A DNA stretch of 64,000 nucleotides from Achromobacter sp. UMC71 (GCF_014170305.1 NZ_LZZT01000008.1:1-64000); one strand, 5' to 3'; counted from the first letter of the stretch, positions 50,077 to 58,653 are shown. Program-made: numbers and translations. The notes: generated by a model from the sequence alone, not told the origin.

Positions 50077-50649
50077 ATGTTGCGATTGTTGCGCTCCATC
50101 CTCATTTGTTGCGCCGCAGCGTTTGTGACGTCGCTGTCCGGTTGCATTCCCTACCCGGTCTACAAGACCTTGCAGCCCGCCGCGGCCCTCACCGTTCTGG
50201 ATGAGTCATCGCAACCCGTGGCCGACGCGCGGGTGGTCCTGATCGCGGCCGCCTACCCCTACGGTTTTGACCGTTTCCGCACCGAAAAACACACAGCTTC
50301 CGATGGCCGCGCCCAGTTCGACTCGCGTCACGAATGGCGCACGGAAGTCCTGGCGATCCATGGTTCCGAGGTCTTCTTCTGGAACTGGTGCGTCGAGAAA
50401 CCCGGCTACGAAACCTACGCCACCCACGACGGCAGCGCTGATAAGTTTGACGACAATCTTGTCATCAGACTCAAACGCGGAGAGTCGCGTTCCTGCAACA
50501 GCACACGCGAATCGCCGTTCATGCGCGGCGAAAATCCGGCCGCGGACAAGGCCCGGTCCGGCTCGACCGCGCCGGCCGGCAATCGCCCGGCTGCCGATGA
50601 TGCGCCTGGCCGCGCAACGGATAGCCGCTCCACGGCCGTAAAGCCCTGA
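50077..50649 (+). CDS. Lipoprotein with carboxypeptidase-regulatory-like domain
   Basis: The 190-residue precursor has a lipobox with C23 (TSLSGC). Residues 35-110 look like a small Ig/transthyretin-like beta domain (AALTVLDESSQPVADARVVL, then DGRAQFDSRHEWRTEVLAIHG). The last 55 residues are low-complexity Pro/Ala/Ser-rich. The function is unknown; it should be anchored in the outer membrane. Confidence 0.7.
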   Translation: MLRLLRSILICCAAAFVTSLSGCIPYPVYKTLQPAAALTVLDESSQPVADARVVLIAAAYPYGFDRFRTEKHTASDGRAQFDSRHEWRTEVLAIHGSEVFFWNWCVEKPGYETYATHDGSADKFDDNLVIRLKRGESRSCNSTRESPFMRGENPAADKARSGSTAPAGNRPAADDAPGRATDSRSTAVKP

Positions 50650-50759
50650 AATCACTTGAAATCTTCGTAGTTCTTGACACAACTATTGCGCGCTGGCGGC
50701 GTTACAGTACGGTATCGCCACCCGCTGCAATGCGGGCCTGGCGGCTCAGGAGCAAGATC

Positions 50760-51314
50760 ATGAAGCGGTTCACAGGTCGGATGGTCGGCGTTGCGCTGGC
50801 ATTGGCCCTAGCAAGTTCCCCCGCCTTCGCAGGCGGTTACCGAGGCGGCCACGGCGGCTATCACGGTGGCTACCACGGCGGCGGGTATCACCATTCCCAC
50901 GGCGGAGGCGGCAGCGGCTGGTGGGTCGGCGGCGCGCTGGCGCTGGCCGCCACCGGACTGATCCTGGCGGCCAATTCCGGACCCACCTACGTCCAGACGG
51001 CGACCTACGCGCCGGGCGTGGCCTACTACAGCCCCCCCGTGTACGCCGCGCCTGTCTATGAAGCCCCGCCCGTGTATTCGGCGCCGCCGGTCTACGCCGC
51101 CCCCGAGCCGCAATACGCCCCCGTGCAATACACGGCCGCGGCCCCGGTCAACAAGGCCCAGGCCAGCGCGTCGAACGAATGCCACCGCTGGGCCATGAAC
51201 CAAAGCGGCTATGACCCGGCCACCATCTCGCAATGGACCACGCAGGTCATGGTGGACACCTACAACCGCGCGCTGGATTCCTGCATGAACAGCCGCGGCT
51301 ACCGGGCCAACTGA
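50760..51314 (+). CDS. Gly/His-rich secreted protein with PPVY repeats
   Basis: The 184-residue precursor has a signal peptide (about 1-25, ending SPAFA), then a Gly/His/Tyr-rich stretch (GYRGGHGGYHGGYHGG) and one hydrophobic helix near 60-79. A run of Tyr/Pro-rich repeats of the PPVYAAP/PPVYSAP type (about 97-125) follows, and a C-terminal helical domain with ECHRWAMNQSGYDP and SCMNSRGY. Similar small envelope proteins are common and uncharacterised. The start at 50760 has CAGGAG upstream. A strong terminator hairpin follows. Confidence 0.75.
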   Translation: MKRFTGRMVGVALALALASSPAFAGGYRGGHGGYHGGYHGGGYHHSHGGGGSGWWVGGALALAATGLILAANSGPTYVQTATYAPGVAYYSPPVYAAPVYEAPPVYSAPPVYAAPEPQYAPVQYTAAAPVNKAQASASNECHRWAMNQSGYDPATISQWTTQVMVDTYNRALDSCMNSRGYRAN

Positions 51315-51335
51315 GGCCTGTTGACGCTAGCAGCA

Positions 51336-51373
51336 ATCGGCCCCGGCATCCATCACAGGATGCCGGGGCCGAT
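51336..51373. terminator. Perfect 16-base-stem hairpin between convergent genes
   Basis: ATCGGCCCCGGCATCC (51336-51351) and its exact complement (51358-51373) flank a 6-base loop ATCACA. It lies between the ends of the convergent genes at 50760-51314 and 51399-51725, so it can stop transcription from both sides. No T tract follows on either strand, so it may work with other factors. Confidence 0.7.
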
Positions 51374-51398
51374 GTCATTGACGCAGCGTCGGCAGCGT

Positions 51399-51725
51399 TC
51401 AGTCGCGCCGGCCGCCCCAGCCCCGCCACGCAAAGAACGCACAAGCCAGCAAGGCCAGCCCCGCCGGCAGGACCCAGACGAAACCCGAGTCCGTGTACAC
51501 CACCCCATCCACCGGGTCGTAGTAGCGGCCCAGTTCGTTGAAATCCCACTTCAGGTACATGGCATACCAGAGCCAGAAGAAGAACGCGGCGAATACCAGC
51601 GACACCACCGCACCCACGCGTGCCAACAGGCGCCCGCGCCCCGTGCCGGCCAACAGGCGCCACGCCGACAACACGCCAGCCGCCACGGCCACCAGTACCA
51701 GCCAATCGCCGACGTTAACGCCCAT
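51399..51725 (-). CDS. Small three-helix membrane protein
   Basis: The 108-residue product has membrane helices at about 7-25, 34-54 and 80-99. The loop between the second and third (MYLKWDFNELGRYYDPVDGV) is polar and Tyr/Asp-rich. No family is recognised. Its first 11 bases overlap the end of the DUF523 gene, so the two are probably co-translated. Confidence 0.65.
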   Translation of the reverse strand: MGVNVGDWLVLVAVAAGVLSAWRLLAGTGRGRLLARVGAVVSLVFAAFFFWLWYAMYLKWDFNELGRYYDPVDGVVYTDSGFVWVLPAGLALLACAFFAWRGWGGRRD

Positions 51726-52221
51726 GGCCGGCCTCCAGCCGGGCCAGACAGGCCTCGGCCTCTTGCCATTGGTGTTCGCTGAAGACGCGCAGACCCGCGT
51801 CGGCCAGCAGTCGGGCCGTCACGCCCAGGCCGGGCTGCTTCACGCCCGAGAACCGGCCGTCATAGACATAGCCGCTGCCGCAAGACGGGCTGCCTTCCTT
51901 GAGCACCGCGATGCGGATGCCCTGCTTGCGCGCCGCGGCCAGGGCCTCGTGTGCGCCGGTGACGAACGGCAGGGTCGCGTCTTCGCCGGACACAGCCATC
52001 ACGCGGGCCCGTCCGGCCAGCACGGCGGCGGCGTCCGCGCCGGGCTCGATCTCGGCGGGCGGTCGCGGAATGGGCAGGCCGCCCGCCACTTCCGGACAGA
52101 CCGACACCACCCGCCCGGCATCAAGCCAGCCGGCCAGCACGGCATGGTGGGCGGGCACCGCGCGGCCGTCGTACCGCACGGGTTTGCCCAATAGACAGGC
52201 GCTGACTAGAACATATTGCAT
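51715..52221 (-). CDS. DUF523-family protein
   Basis: The 168-residue protein has the family's conserved cysteine motifs: SACLLGKPVRYDG at the N terminus, VCPEVAGGLPIPRPPAEI in the middle, and LKEGSPSCGSGYVYDG later. The cysteines suggest a metal or iron-sulphur site, and DUF523 proteins are of unproven function. Length is normal. It is followed directly by the small membrane protein gene. Confidence 0.88.
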   Translation of the reverse strand: MQYVLVSACLLGKPVRYDGRAVPAHHAVLAGWLDAGRVVSVCPEVAGGLPIPRPPAEIEPGADAAAVLAGRARVMAVSGEDATLPFVTGAHEALAAARKQGIRIAVLKEGSPSCGSGYVYDGRFSGVKQPGLGVTARLLADAGLRVFSEHQWQEAEACLARLEAGHGR

Positions 52222-52327
52222 GGAGCATCCGGCAAACGATGCGCGTCCGGCAACACGGCCGGGGACGGCGCATCAAAGGGCTTACCGCCCGAGAATGCCC
52301 AATGATAAAACACCGGCCCGCCTTGTC

Positions 52328-52579
52328 TTAGCGTGCGTCCAGCCACTGGCGCAGCGCCGGATCACGCACCTGCAGCACGTTGAACAGGCCCAGCGCGCGC
52401 AGCGCGGGCAAGGCGTCTTGCATATCGCGGGCCGCTTGTTCGCGGGCTGCGGGCGCGGCGCTGGCATCGCCCCAGACCCGCGCGTTGGCCAGAAAGGCGC
52501 CAACCGTGCCCTTGCGCACGGCCACGCCCTGGAAACGGCCAACGTCCTGATCGTCCGGCAACACATCCTGTGCTTTCAT
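52328..52579 (-). CDS. Small conserved hypothetical protein
   Basis: The 83-residue product begins MKAQDVLPDDQDVGRFQGVA, continues with VRKGTVGAFLANARVW and ends in an acidic/Leu-rich helix (ALPALRALGLFNVLQVRDP). No known domain is evident. The start at 52579 is set by AGGAGAAAAC directly upstream. It is divergent from the AraC gene at 52689, which may regulate it. Confidence 0.65.
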   Translation of the reverse strand: MKAQDVLPDDQDVGRFQGVAVRKGTVGAFLANARVWGDASAAPAAREQAARDMQDALPALRALGLFNVLQVRDPALRQWLDAR

Positions 52580-52688
52580 GGTTTTCTCCTGTTGAAGGGC
52601 ACAGGCCCCACGATAGGCGCATGGAAACGGCAAACCTGCGGTAACTTGGTCAATCAATACCGTATTTGTGCCAAACTCTCCGCCCAGC

Positions 52689-53540
52689 ATGAAGCCGTCC
52701 GCCCCCCACCCCCTGATCGCACCCGCCCTTGCCGGGACGCCCGGCGGACCACGGCTGCTGGCCGTGCGCCGCCATGATGCGGAGATACGCCACACCGCCA
52801 TGCACCAGCATGCGCGCGGCCAGTTGTTTGGCGCGTATCGCGGCTTGTTGACGGTCTACGCCGGCGACCGGCAATGGGTGGCGCCCGCTGCGCACGCGAT
52901 CTGGATTCCGCCCGATTGCCCGCACGGACTGCGCTCGCATGGCCCGTATGCGGGCTACAGCGCGTACCTGAGCCCAGCGGCGTGCGCGGACCTGCCCGCC
53001 GAACCCTGCGCGCTGCACGCGTCGGCGCTGCTATTGGCGGCGGTGGAGCGCGCCGCCAGTTGGGCTGACGCGGCGCGCGGCCCGGATGGCAAACGGACCC
53101 GGAATCAGGCAATCCTTGGAGATGACTGGCCGGATCAGGATCCTGCCCGCGGACGCATTGTGGACTTGGTTCGCGATGAAATCCGCGGCCTGCCGCGCGC
53201 CGGCAAGGGACTGACGCTGCCACGCGACACCCGCTTGCAGCGGCTGGCGCTGGCCTTGTCCGGCGACACGTCCGACACCCGCTCGCTGGCGGCATGGGCC
53301 GACGCGATCGGCATGGCGCCGCGCACGCTGGCGCGGCGCTTCCTGGACGAAACAGGCCTGACGCTGGGCGCCTGGCGCCAGCAGGCCCGCTTGATGCGGG
53401 CCCAGGAAATGCTGGCGGCCGGCCGCAGCGTGACGGCCGCGGCGCTGGAATCGGGCTATGACAATGTCAGCGCCTTCATCGCCATGTACAAGCGCGAATA
53501 CGGCGTGACGCCCGGTCAGCACAAGATCCAGGCGCGTTGA
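52689..53540 (+). CDS. AraC-family transcriptional regulator
   Basis: The 283-residue protein has an N-terminal cupin-like sensor (HQHARGQLFGAYRGLLTVY and HAIWIPPDCPHGLRSHG) and a C-terminal double helix-turn-helix (SLAAWADAIGMAPRTLARRF, then AALESGYDNVSAFIAMYKR and GVTP). The start is ATG 52689; an in-frame GTG at 52668 would add 7 residues. Its likely targets are itself and the divergent small gene. Confidence 0.85.
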   Translation: MKPSAPHPLIAPALAGTPGGPRLLAVRRHDAEIRHTAMHQHARGQLFGAYRGLLTVYAGDRQWVAPAAHAIWIPPDCPHGLRSHGPYAGYSAYLSPAACADLPAEPCALHASALLLAAVERAASWADAARGPDGKRTRNQAILGDDWPDQDPARGRIVDLVRDEIRGLPRAGKGLTLPRDTRLQRLALALSGDTSDTRSLAAWADAIGMAPRTLARRFLDETGLTLGAWRQQARLMRAQEMLAAGRSVTAAALESGYDNVSAFIAMYKREYGVTPGQHKIQAR

Positions 53541-53608
53541 TACGCGTAGCAGGACGGCGCCGGCCGGCCTGGCGCGGCCAAATCACCGCGCCGGCTCGCT
53601 GGACGGTC

Positions 53609-53684
53609 AGGGCCTGTCGACACTAAAAGGAGCCTCGCACTGGCAGGTAATCGGCCGGCCCGCCTTTTAGTGTTACCAGGCCCT
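53609..53684. repeat. 76-base imperfect inverted repeat of the stop-codon-associated family
   Basis: AGGGCCTG and ACACTAAAAGG on the left (53609-53630) pair with CCTTTTAGTGT and CAGGCCCT on the right (53663-53684); only three inner bases (TCG versus TAC) do not match. The right arm contains part of the stop codon of the NYN gene on the minus strand. Half-copies lie at 22574, 25439 and 51314. Confidence 0.75.
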
Positions 53685-55317
53685 ATTCGGCGTCGGCAGC
53701 CTTGCGCGGACGGCGGGCGCGCGTCGCGGTCTTGCGCGCCGGCTTGGCCTCAGCCGCGGCTTGCGGAGCGGGCGCGTCGGCCTGCTTGGCCGATGCCGCG
53801 GACGTACGCCGGCCGGACTTGGCTGCGCGCGGCTTGCGGCCGGTGGCGCTGGACGGTGAGGCCGACTCGGCCGGTTCCCCCTCGGTTCGCGAAGCATCGC
53901 TTTCGGCGAATGTCGTGGACCGAGCCACAGGGTCCGAGTCCGTGGCTTGCGCCGCGCCTGACTGAGCCGCTTCAGGCTGCGCTGCCTCGGAACGGGCGGC
54001 TGCGGCTTGCGACGGCGCGCCGTGCGCATCGCCCGGTTCCCCGGCTGGCGCCGCGGCGTTGCGTGCGCTCTTGGCCGCGCCGCGGCCGCCGCGCGAACCG
54101 CGCCGGTTCTTGCCCTCGGCGGGAGGGGTTGCGTCAGGCGCCGAAGATGCGGCGTCGCCCGGTAATGCATCCGCCACCTGCAGCGCGGACTGCGCCGGCT
54201 CGAATGGCTGCGCCGTCTCGGCGGCCGGTTCCTCGCCCCACAACGGCAACGCGGCAGACTCGTCGCCGTCACGTCCCGATTCGTTACGCCCCGCATTGCG
54301 GCCCGCCCCCGCGCGGCCGCCTCGGCCGCCCGAAGCGTCCGGGTGCTTGCGGCCGCCTCGGGCGTTGCGCCCCGGCCGGGCCTCGGTCTCGTCGTTGGCG
54401 CCCCCGGCGTCCGCCTGGCCATCGTGACCCTGCGCCGTCGACGCCATGGCACGCAGCGCGGGCTTGCCACCGGCTCGGGCCGGCGCCGCGCCGGCGCTGT
54501 CGCGGTACACGTAGGTGCCCGATTTTTCTTCGCGGCCCACCTCCAGGAAGCCGCGCGACTGGGCCTCGTCCAGCAGATTGCCGAAAGCGCGGAAGCCGTA
54601 GTACGACTCGTTGAAATCCGGCCGGCGGCGCTTGAGCGCGTCTTTCAGGGCAGAGGCCCAGACCTTGCCACTGTCGCCGCGTTCGGCCATCAGGGCCTCG
54701 AAGGTCTCGACCACCATGTCGACCGCCTGCGTCTTGCGGGCCTCCAGCTCTTCCTTGCGGCGGCGCTCTTCGTCCGGCGAACGGCGCTGCGCGGTGTTGG
54801 CGGCGCCGCGGTTGTCGCGGCGGGCATCGGCGGCGCGCTGGCCTTCGCGGGCCAGGTCGTCATAGAAAATGAATTCGTCGCAGTTGGCGATCAACAGGTC
54901 CGAGGTGGATTGCTTGACGCCCACCCCGATCACCTTTTTGTTGTTCTCGCGCAGCTTGGACACCAGGGGCGAAAAATCGGAATCGCCGCTGATGATCACA
55001 AAGGTGTTGACGTGCGATTTGGTGTAGCAGAAGTCCAGCGCGTCCACCACCAGGCGGATGTCGGCCGAATTCTTGCCCGACTGGCGCACGTGCGGAATTT
55101 CGATCAGCTCGAAATTGGCCTCGTGCATGGGCGCCTTGAATTCCTTGTAGCGCTCCCAGTCGCAATAGGCCTTCTTGACCACGATGCTGCCCTTGAGCAG
55201 CAGGCGTTCGAGCACCGGCCGGATGTCGAACTTCTGGTATTTCGTGTCGCGCACGCCAAGCGCCACGTTCTCGAAGTCGCAAAAAAGCGCCATGCTGACG
55301 TTTTCGTTGGCATTCAT
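53683..55317 (-). CDS. NYN-domain protein with OST-HTH/LOTUS-like domain
   Basis: The 544-residue protein starts with an NYN (PIN-like) RNase domain: MALFCDFENVALGV with the first acidic site, NSADIRLVVDALDFCY and FVIISGDSDFSPLVSKLREN with the other Asp residues, and VIGVGVKQSTSDLLIANCDE. A LOTUS/OST-HTH-like winged helix follows (about 210-285: VWASALKDALKRRRPDFNES, then GFRAFGNLLDEAQSRGFLEV). The last 250 residues are a Gly/Arg/Ala-rich, probably disordered tail with RNA-binding character, ending in basic TRARRPRKA repeats. It is likely an RNA nuclease or RNA-binding regulator. GGAGAAG precedes the ATG at 55317. Confidence 0.85.
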   Translation of the reverse strand: MNANENVSMALFCDFENVALGVRDTKYQKFDIRPVLERLLLKGSIVVKKAYCDWERYKEFKAPMHEANFELIEIPHVRQSGKNSADIRLVVDALDFCYTKSHVNTFVIISGDSDFSPLVSKLRENNKKVIGVGVKQSTSDLLIANCDEFIFYDDLAREGQRAADARRDNRGAANTAQRRSPDEERRRKEELEARKTQAVDMVVETFEALMAERGDSGKVWASALKDALKRRRPDFNESYYGFRAFGNLLDEAQSRGFLEVGREEKSGTYVYRDSAGAAPARAGGKPALRAMASTAQGHDGQADAGGANDETEARPGRNARGGRKHPDASGGRGGRAGAGRNAGRNESGRDGDESAALPLWGEEPAAETAQPFEPAQSALQVADALPGDAASSAPDATPPAEGKNRRGSRGGRGAAKSARNAAAPAGEPGDAHGAPSQAAAARSEAAQPEAAQSGAAQATDSDPVARSTTFAESDASRTEGEPAESASPSSATGRKPRAAKSGRRTSAASAKQADAPAPQAAAEAKPARKTATRARRPRKAADAE

Positions 55318-55448
55318 ATTCTTCTCCGTTGCTGCGGCGGCCGAGGGGCGGTCAATACAAGATGAGGACCCACGACGTTCAGCCGCGATATGTCGCTCAT
55401 GATATACATATCCGCCTGTCCAACCCCGGACACCGACGACCCGCCCCA

Positions 55449-56039
55449 ATGCCCGACGCCCCCGCGCTGCCCACGCTTGCCACCGAACGCCTGATCCTGC
55501 CGCCCCTGAGCCTGGACGACGCGCCCGCCATCCAGCGCATCTTTGCGCAGTGGGAAGTGGTGCGCTACTTGGCCGACCAGGTGCCCTGGCCCTACCCGCC
55601 TGACGGTGCGCGCACCTATGTGGAACAGGTGGCGCTGCCGGCAATGCGGCGCGGCGTGCAATGGCACTGGTCGCTGCGCACCCGCGCCGAACCGGACCGC
55701 CTGATCGGCATCATCAGCCTGATGCAGGACGACCCCGGCAACAACCGCGGCTTCTGGCTGGATCCGCAATTCCACCGCCGCGGTTACATGACCGAGGCCA
55801 GCGAAGCCGTGACGGCATATTGGTTCGACGTGCTGGACCAGCCGGTGCTGCAGGCCCCCAAAGCGGTGGCCAATGAGGGGTCGCGCAGGCTGTCCCAGCG
55901 TACTGGCATGCGGCTGGTGGCAACCGAGGAGCGCGGCTTCGTCTCGGGCCGGCAGCAGGCCGAGGTGTGGGAGATCACCCGCGACGAATGGCGGATGCAG
56001 CGCCGAGGTCACTCGGCCGGGGCAGCCAAGCCGGACTGA
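55449..56039 (+). CDS. GNAT-family N-acetyltransferase
   Basis: The 196-residue protein is of the RimJ/RimL-like GNAT group: LATERLILPPLSLDDAPAI at the N terminus, LIGIISLMQDDPGNNRGFWL, then FHRRGYMTEASEAVTAYWF, which holds the acetyl-CoA pyrophosphate loop. It acetylates an amine, perhaps a protein N terminus or a small molecule. The start at 55449 begins the domain. Confidence 0.85.
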   Translation: MPDAPALPTLATERLILPPLSLDDAPAIQRIFAQWEVVRYLADQVPWPYPPDGARTYVEQVALPAMRRGVQWHWSLRTRAEPDRLIGIISLMQDDPGNNRGFWLDPQFHRRGYMTEASEAVTAYWFDVLDQPVLQAPKAVANEGSRRLSQRTGMRLVATEERGFVSGRQQAEVWEITRDEWRMQRRGHSAGAAKPD

Positions 56040-56234
56040 AGCGGGGCGGCGTCCCCACATGCCTGCGTGGACGCCTCCGACTCCCCGGCGCCGGCCCCGG
56101 CCGGATGCGCTCGATCCGCCCCCCTTTTTTCTCCTCTGGCGCGCCCCGGCGCGCCAGCTGAATAGCGGTTTAAGCCGGCGCTTACCGCCCCTTTCGCCCC
56201 GTTTTCTTCCCGATTGGTTCGCCCGGACCGTGGC

Positions 56235-56240
56235 TAGAAT
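56235..56240 (+). promoter_or_regulatory. Weak -10 candidate upstream of the motA-like gene
   Basis: TAGAAT at 56235-56240, with TGG in extended -10 position, lies 55 bases before the motA-like ATG. TTGGTT at 56214-56219 is only 15 bases away, short for sigma70. No sigma28-like flagellar promoter is visible. The remaining gap 56040-56234 shows no other feature. Confidence 0.25.
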
Positions 56241-56294
56241 TTGCCACCATCCGGCATTCCGTGAACGCAATGCCATCGCTATCGGGCAAGATCC

Positions 56295-57161
56295 ATGAAT
56301 CCGTCTACCGTCATCGGCGCCGTCGTCGGCCTGCTTACCCTGGTTATCGTCGTGGCGCTGGCCGCCACCGACCCGGGCCTGTACTTCAACCTGCCGGGCC
56401 TGGCCATCGTGCTGGGCGGCACCTGCGCCGCGCTGTTCATCGCCTACCCGCTGTCCGAAGTGATGCGGGTCTTCAAGCTGGTGGTGACGGTGTTCCGCAA
56501 CGACCAGCACGACCAGCAGCGCGACATCGAGGAACTCGTATCCATGGCGCAGCTGTGGATGAACACGGATGTGCACAAGGTCGAGCAGGAGCTCAAGAAG
56601 GTCACCAACCCGTTCCTGCGCACCGGCGTGCAGCTCATCATCGACAACACGCCGGAAGACCAGATCATCGAACTGCTGCAGTGGCGCGTGTCGCGGCTGC
56701 GGGCCCGTGAAATGGCCGAGGCGCAGATGTTCCGCGTCATGGCCACGTTCGCGCCGGCCTTCGGCATGCTGGGCACGCTGATCGGCCTGATCAACCTGAT
56801 GGCGGTGCTGGGCGACGGCAGCATGACCATGATCGGCCAGCAACTGGCCATCGGTCTGATGACTACGTTCTACGGCATCCTGCTGGCCAACCTGGTGTGC
56901 AAGCCGATTGCCGTGAAGCTGGAGCGCCGCACGGCCCGCCGCGTGGAATCCATGAACATGGTGCTGCAGGGCATTGCCATGATGTGCGAGAAGCGCGGCC
57001 CGGCCGTGGTGCGCGAAACCCTGAATTCGTTCGTGATGCACGTCGAAGACGAAATCTACGACGGCGGCGCGTCGGCGCCGCGCGCCAAGACCGAGGGCCA
57101 GGTCGCCCCGGCCGCGGCCAAGCCTGTGTCCATTACCCGCCCTGCCGCCGCGCGTCAATGA
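56295..57161 (+). CDS. MotA-like stator subunit
   Basis: The 288-residue protein has the MotA/PomA layout. Two N-terminal helices (VIGAVVGLLTLVIVVALAA and LAIVLGGTCAALFIAYPLS) precede a cytoplasmic domain with REMAEAQMFRVMATFAPAFG, and two C-terminal helices follow (MLGTLIGLINLMAVLG, LAIGLMTTFYGILLANLVC). It forms the ion channel of a stator with the MotB-like product. It is of the PomA/MotC-type rather than E. coli MotA, and no flagellar gene is nearby. Confidence 0.85.
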   Translation: MNPSTVIGAVVGLLTLVIVVALAATDPGLYFNLPGLAIVLGGTCAALFIAYPLSEVMRVFKLVVTVFRNDQHDQQRDIEELVSMAQLWMNTDVHKVEQELKKVTNPFLRTGVQLIIDNTPEDQIIELLQWRVSRLRAREMAEAQMFRVMATFAPAFGMLGTLIGLINLMAVLGDGSMTMIGQQLAIGLMTTFYGILLANLVCKPIAVKLERRTARRVESMNMVLQGIAMMCEKRGPAVVRETLNSFVMHVEDEIYDGGASAPRAKTEGQVAPAAAKPVSITRPAAARQ

Positions 57162-58177
57162 GCCTGATTTCTCCTTCCCTGGCGCAGCGGATCGAGCAGG
57201 CCCGCCAGGCCCAGATGCGCGCGCAGAAGGCGGCGGCCAATAGCGGCTGGCGCCCGAGCAAGAGCGACCGCAAAGATCGCTACGCCCGCTGGCACGTCGA
57301 GGAAACGGTCGAGCAGGACGCCGAAAACTGGCTGCTGAGCTACCTGGACCTGATCACGCTGCTGCTGGCCATGCTGGTGGTGCTGCTGGCCGTGTCGCGC
57401 CTGCACGGCGGCTTTTACGAGGCCGGCGACAAGCAGGTGGACCTGGTGGGCAGCGTGGCCGTCAAGGGCCTGCCCACCTATGACGGCGAGTATTCCGAAT
57501 TCGATGCCGTGGCGATTCCCGCCAGCTGGGCCGAACCGCCCGCCCCCGTCGCGGCGGCCCCCGCGGCTGACGCCGAAACGCCGGCCGATGGCGTGGTGGT
57601 AGCGGACGCCGCCAAGCCGCTGAAGGCGCCGTCCAAGGAATCCTTGGGGCTGGGCGACCTGGGCAAGTCGGTCGACGTCATCATCAACGAGCAGTCGGTC
57701 AGTTTCCGCATCAGCAACGAACTGCTGTTCCCGTCGGGCCAGGCCACGCTCAGCGCCGCCGGGCTGGACGTGATCAAGCGCCTGGCCGTGATCCTGAACA
57801 AGAACGCGTACCAGGTGTCGGTCGAAGGCCACAGCGACCCCGTGCCGATTCAGACGCGCCAGTTCGCGTCCAACTGGGAACTGTCCAGCAGCCGCGCCAC
57901 CAGCGTGCTGCGCGAGCTGGTGCGCGATGGTGTGGCCGGCAGCCGCCTGCGTGCGGTGGGCTATGCGGAAACCCGCCCGATCGAATCGAACGACACCCCC
58001 GCGGGCCGCGCCGCGAACCGCCGGGTGGAGCTGATCATGGACATCACGGCGGCGCAACAGCCGGGCCAGGCCAAGCCGGCCCAAGGCGAAGCCAAGGCCG
58101 CGGACGGCAAGACGGCGACGGCGGCCAGCGCCAAGCCGGCGCAGGCCCCCGCCGCCGCCCCGCCCGGCAATTCCTGA
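57158..58177 (+). CDS. MotB-like stator subunit
   Basis: The 339-residue protein has a short cytoplasmic N terminus, a single helix at about 58-79 with the ion-binding D64 in SYLDLITLLLAMLVVLLA, a long flexible Ala/Pro-rich linker (about 100-165) and an OmpA-like peptidoglycan-binding domain (NELLFPSGQATLSAAG, VEGHSDPVPI and GRAANRRVELIM). It anchors the MotA-like ring to the cell wall. The start overlaps the motA-like stop by 4 bases. The last 45 residues are an Ala/Lys/Pro tail. Confidence 0.85.
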   Translation: MSLISPSLAQRIEQARQAQMRAQKAAANSGWRPSKSDRKDRYARWHVEETVEQDAENWLLSYLDLITLLLAMLVVLLAVSRLHGGFYEAGDKQVDLVGSVAVKGLPTYDGEYSEFDAVAIPASWAEPPAPVAAAPAADAETPADGVVVADAAKPLKAPSKESLGLGDLGKSVDVIINEQSVSFRISNELLFPSGQATLSAAGLDVIKRLAVILNKNAYQVSVEGHSDPVPIQTRQFASNWELSSSRATSVLRELVRDGVAGSRLRAVGYAETRPIESNDTPAGRAANRRVELIMDITAAQQPGQAKPAQGEAKAADGKTATAASAKPAQAPAAAPPGNS

Positions 58178-58191
58178 TCCCGTGTCGCCCC

Positions 58192-58216
58192 AACCGGCCG
58201 CGGCCGGTTTTCTTTT
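58192..58216 (+). terminator. Rho-independent terminator after the stator genes
   Basis: AACCGGCC-GC-GGCCGGTT (58192-58209) is followed by TTCTTTT. The GC-rich stem and T tract 15 bases after the MotB-like stop codon make this a clear intrinsic terminator. Confidence 0.8.
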
Positions 58217-58299
58217 GTTCGCATCGGTCGGCGCCGCTGCCTTCCCGGCCCGGCGCAAACGGCGGTAATCTGGCGGCTTGTCGATCCCGGGAAGATCCC

Positions 58300-58653
58300 A
58301 TGCCGTACCTGATGCTGATTGTCGAACCGCGTGGCCAGCGCGCCGAGCGCACGCCCGCAGAAGGCCAGGAGGCCTATGCGCAGATGTTGCGCTACGCCGA
58401 AGGCCTGCAAGCGCGCGGCTTGCTGGCGGCCGCCGAATCCCTGAAATCCGATGCCGAAGGCGTGCGGCTGCGCGTGCGTGACGGCCAGCGCACGCTGGTT
58501 GACGGCCCCTTCGCCGAAGCCAAGGAAATGATCGGCGGCTTTTTCCTCTTGACCACCGACAGCCGCGACGAAGCGCTGGCGCTGGCCGCCGAGTGCCCGG
58601 CCGCGCAGTGGGCCACGGTCGAGGTGCGCGAATTAGGGCCCTGTTTCCTGTAA
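58300..58653 (+). CDS. YCII/DGPF-family protein 1
   Basis: The 117-residue protein has the YCII-related fold and the DGPF motif: LVDGPFAEAKEMIGGFFLL near residues 66-84. DGPF proteins are the characteristic partners of ECF42 sigma factors; such a sigma gene follows at 59679. Their biochemical role is unclear, with a His/Asp pocket suggesting enzymatic activity. The two DGPF genes in this cluster are on the same strand. Confidence 0.88.
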   Translation: MPYLMLIVEPRGQRAERTPAEGQEAYAQMLRYAEGLQARGLLAAAESLKSDAEGVRLRVRDGQRTLVDGPFAEAKEMIGGFFLLTTDSRDEALALAAECPAAQWATVEVRELGPCFL

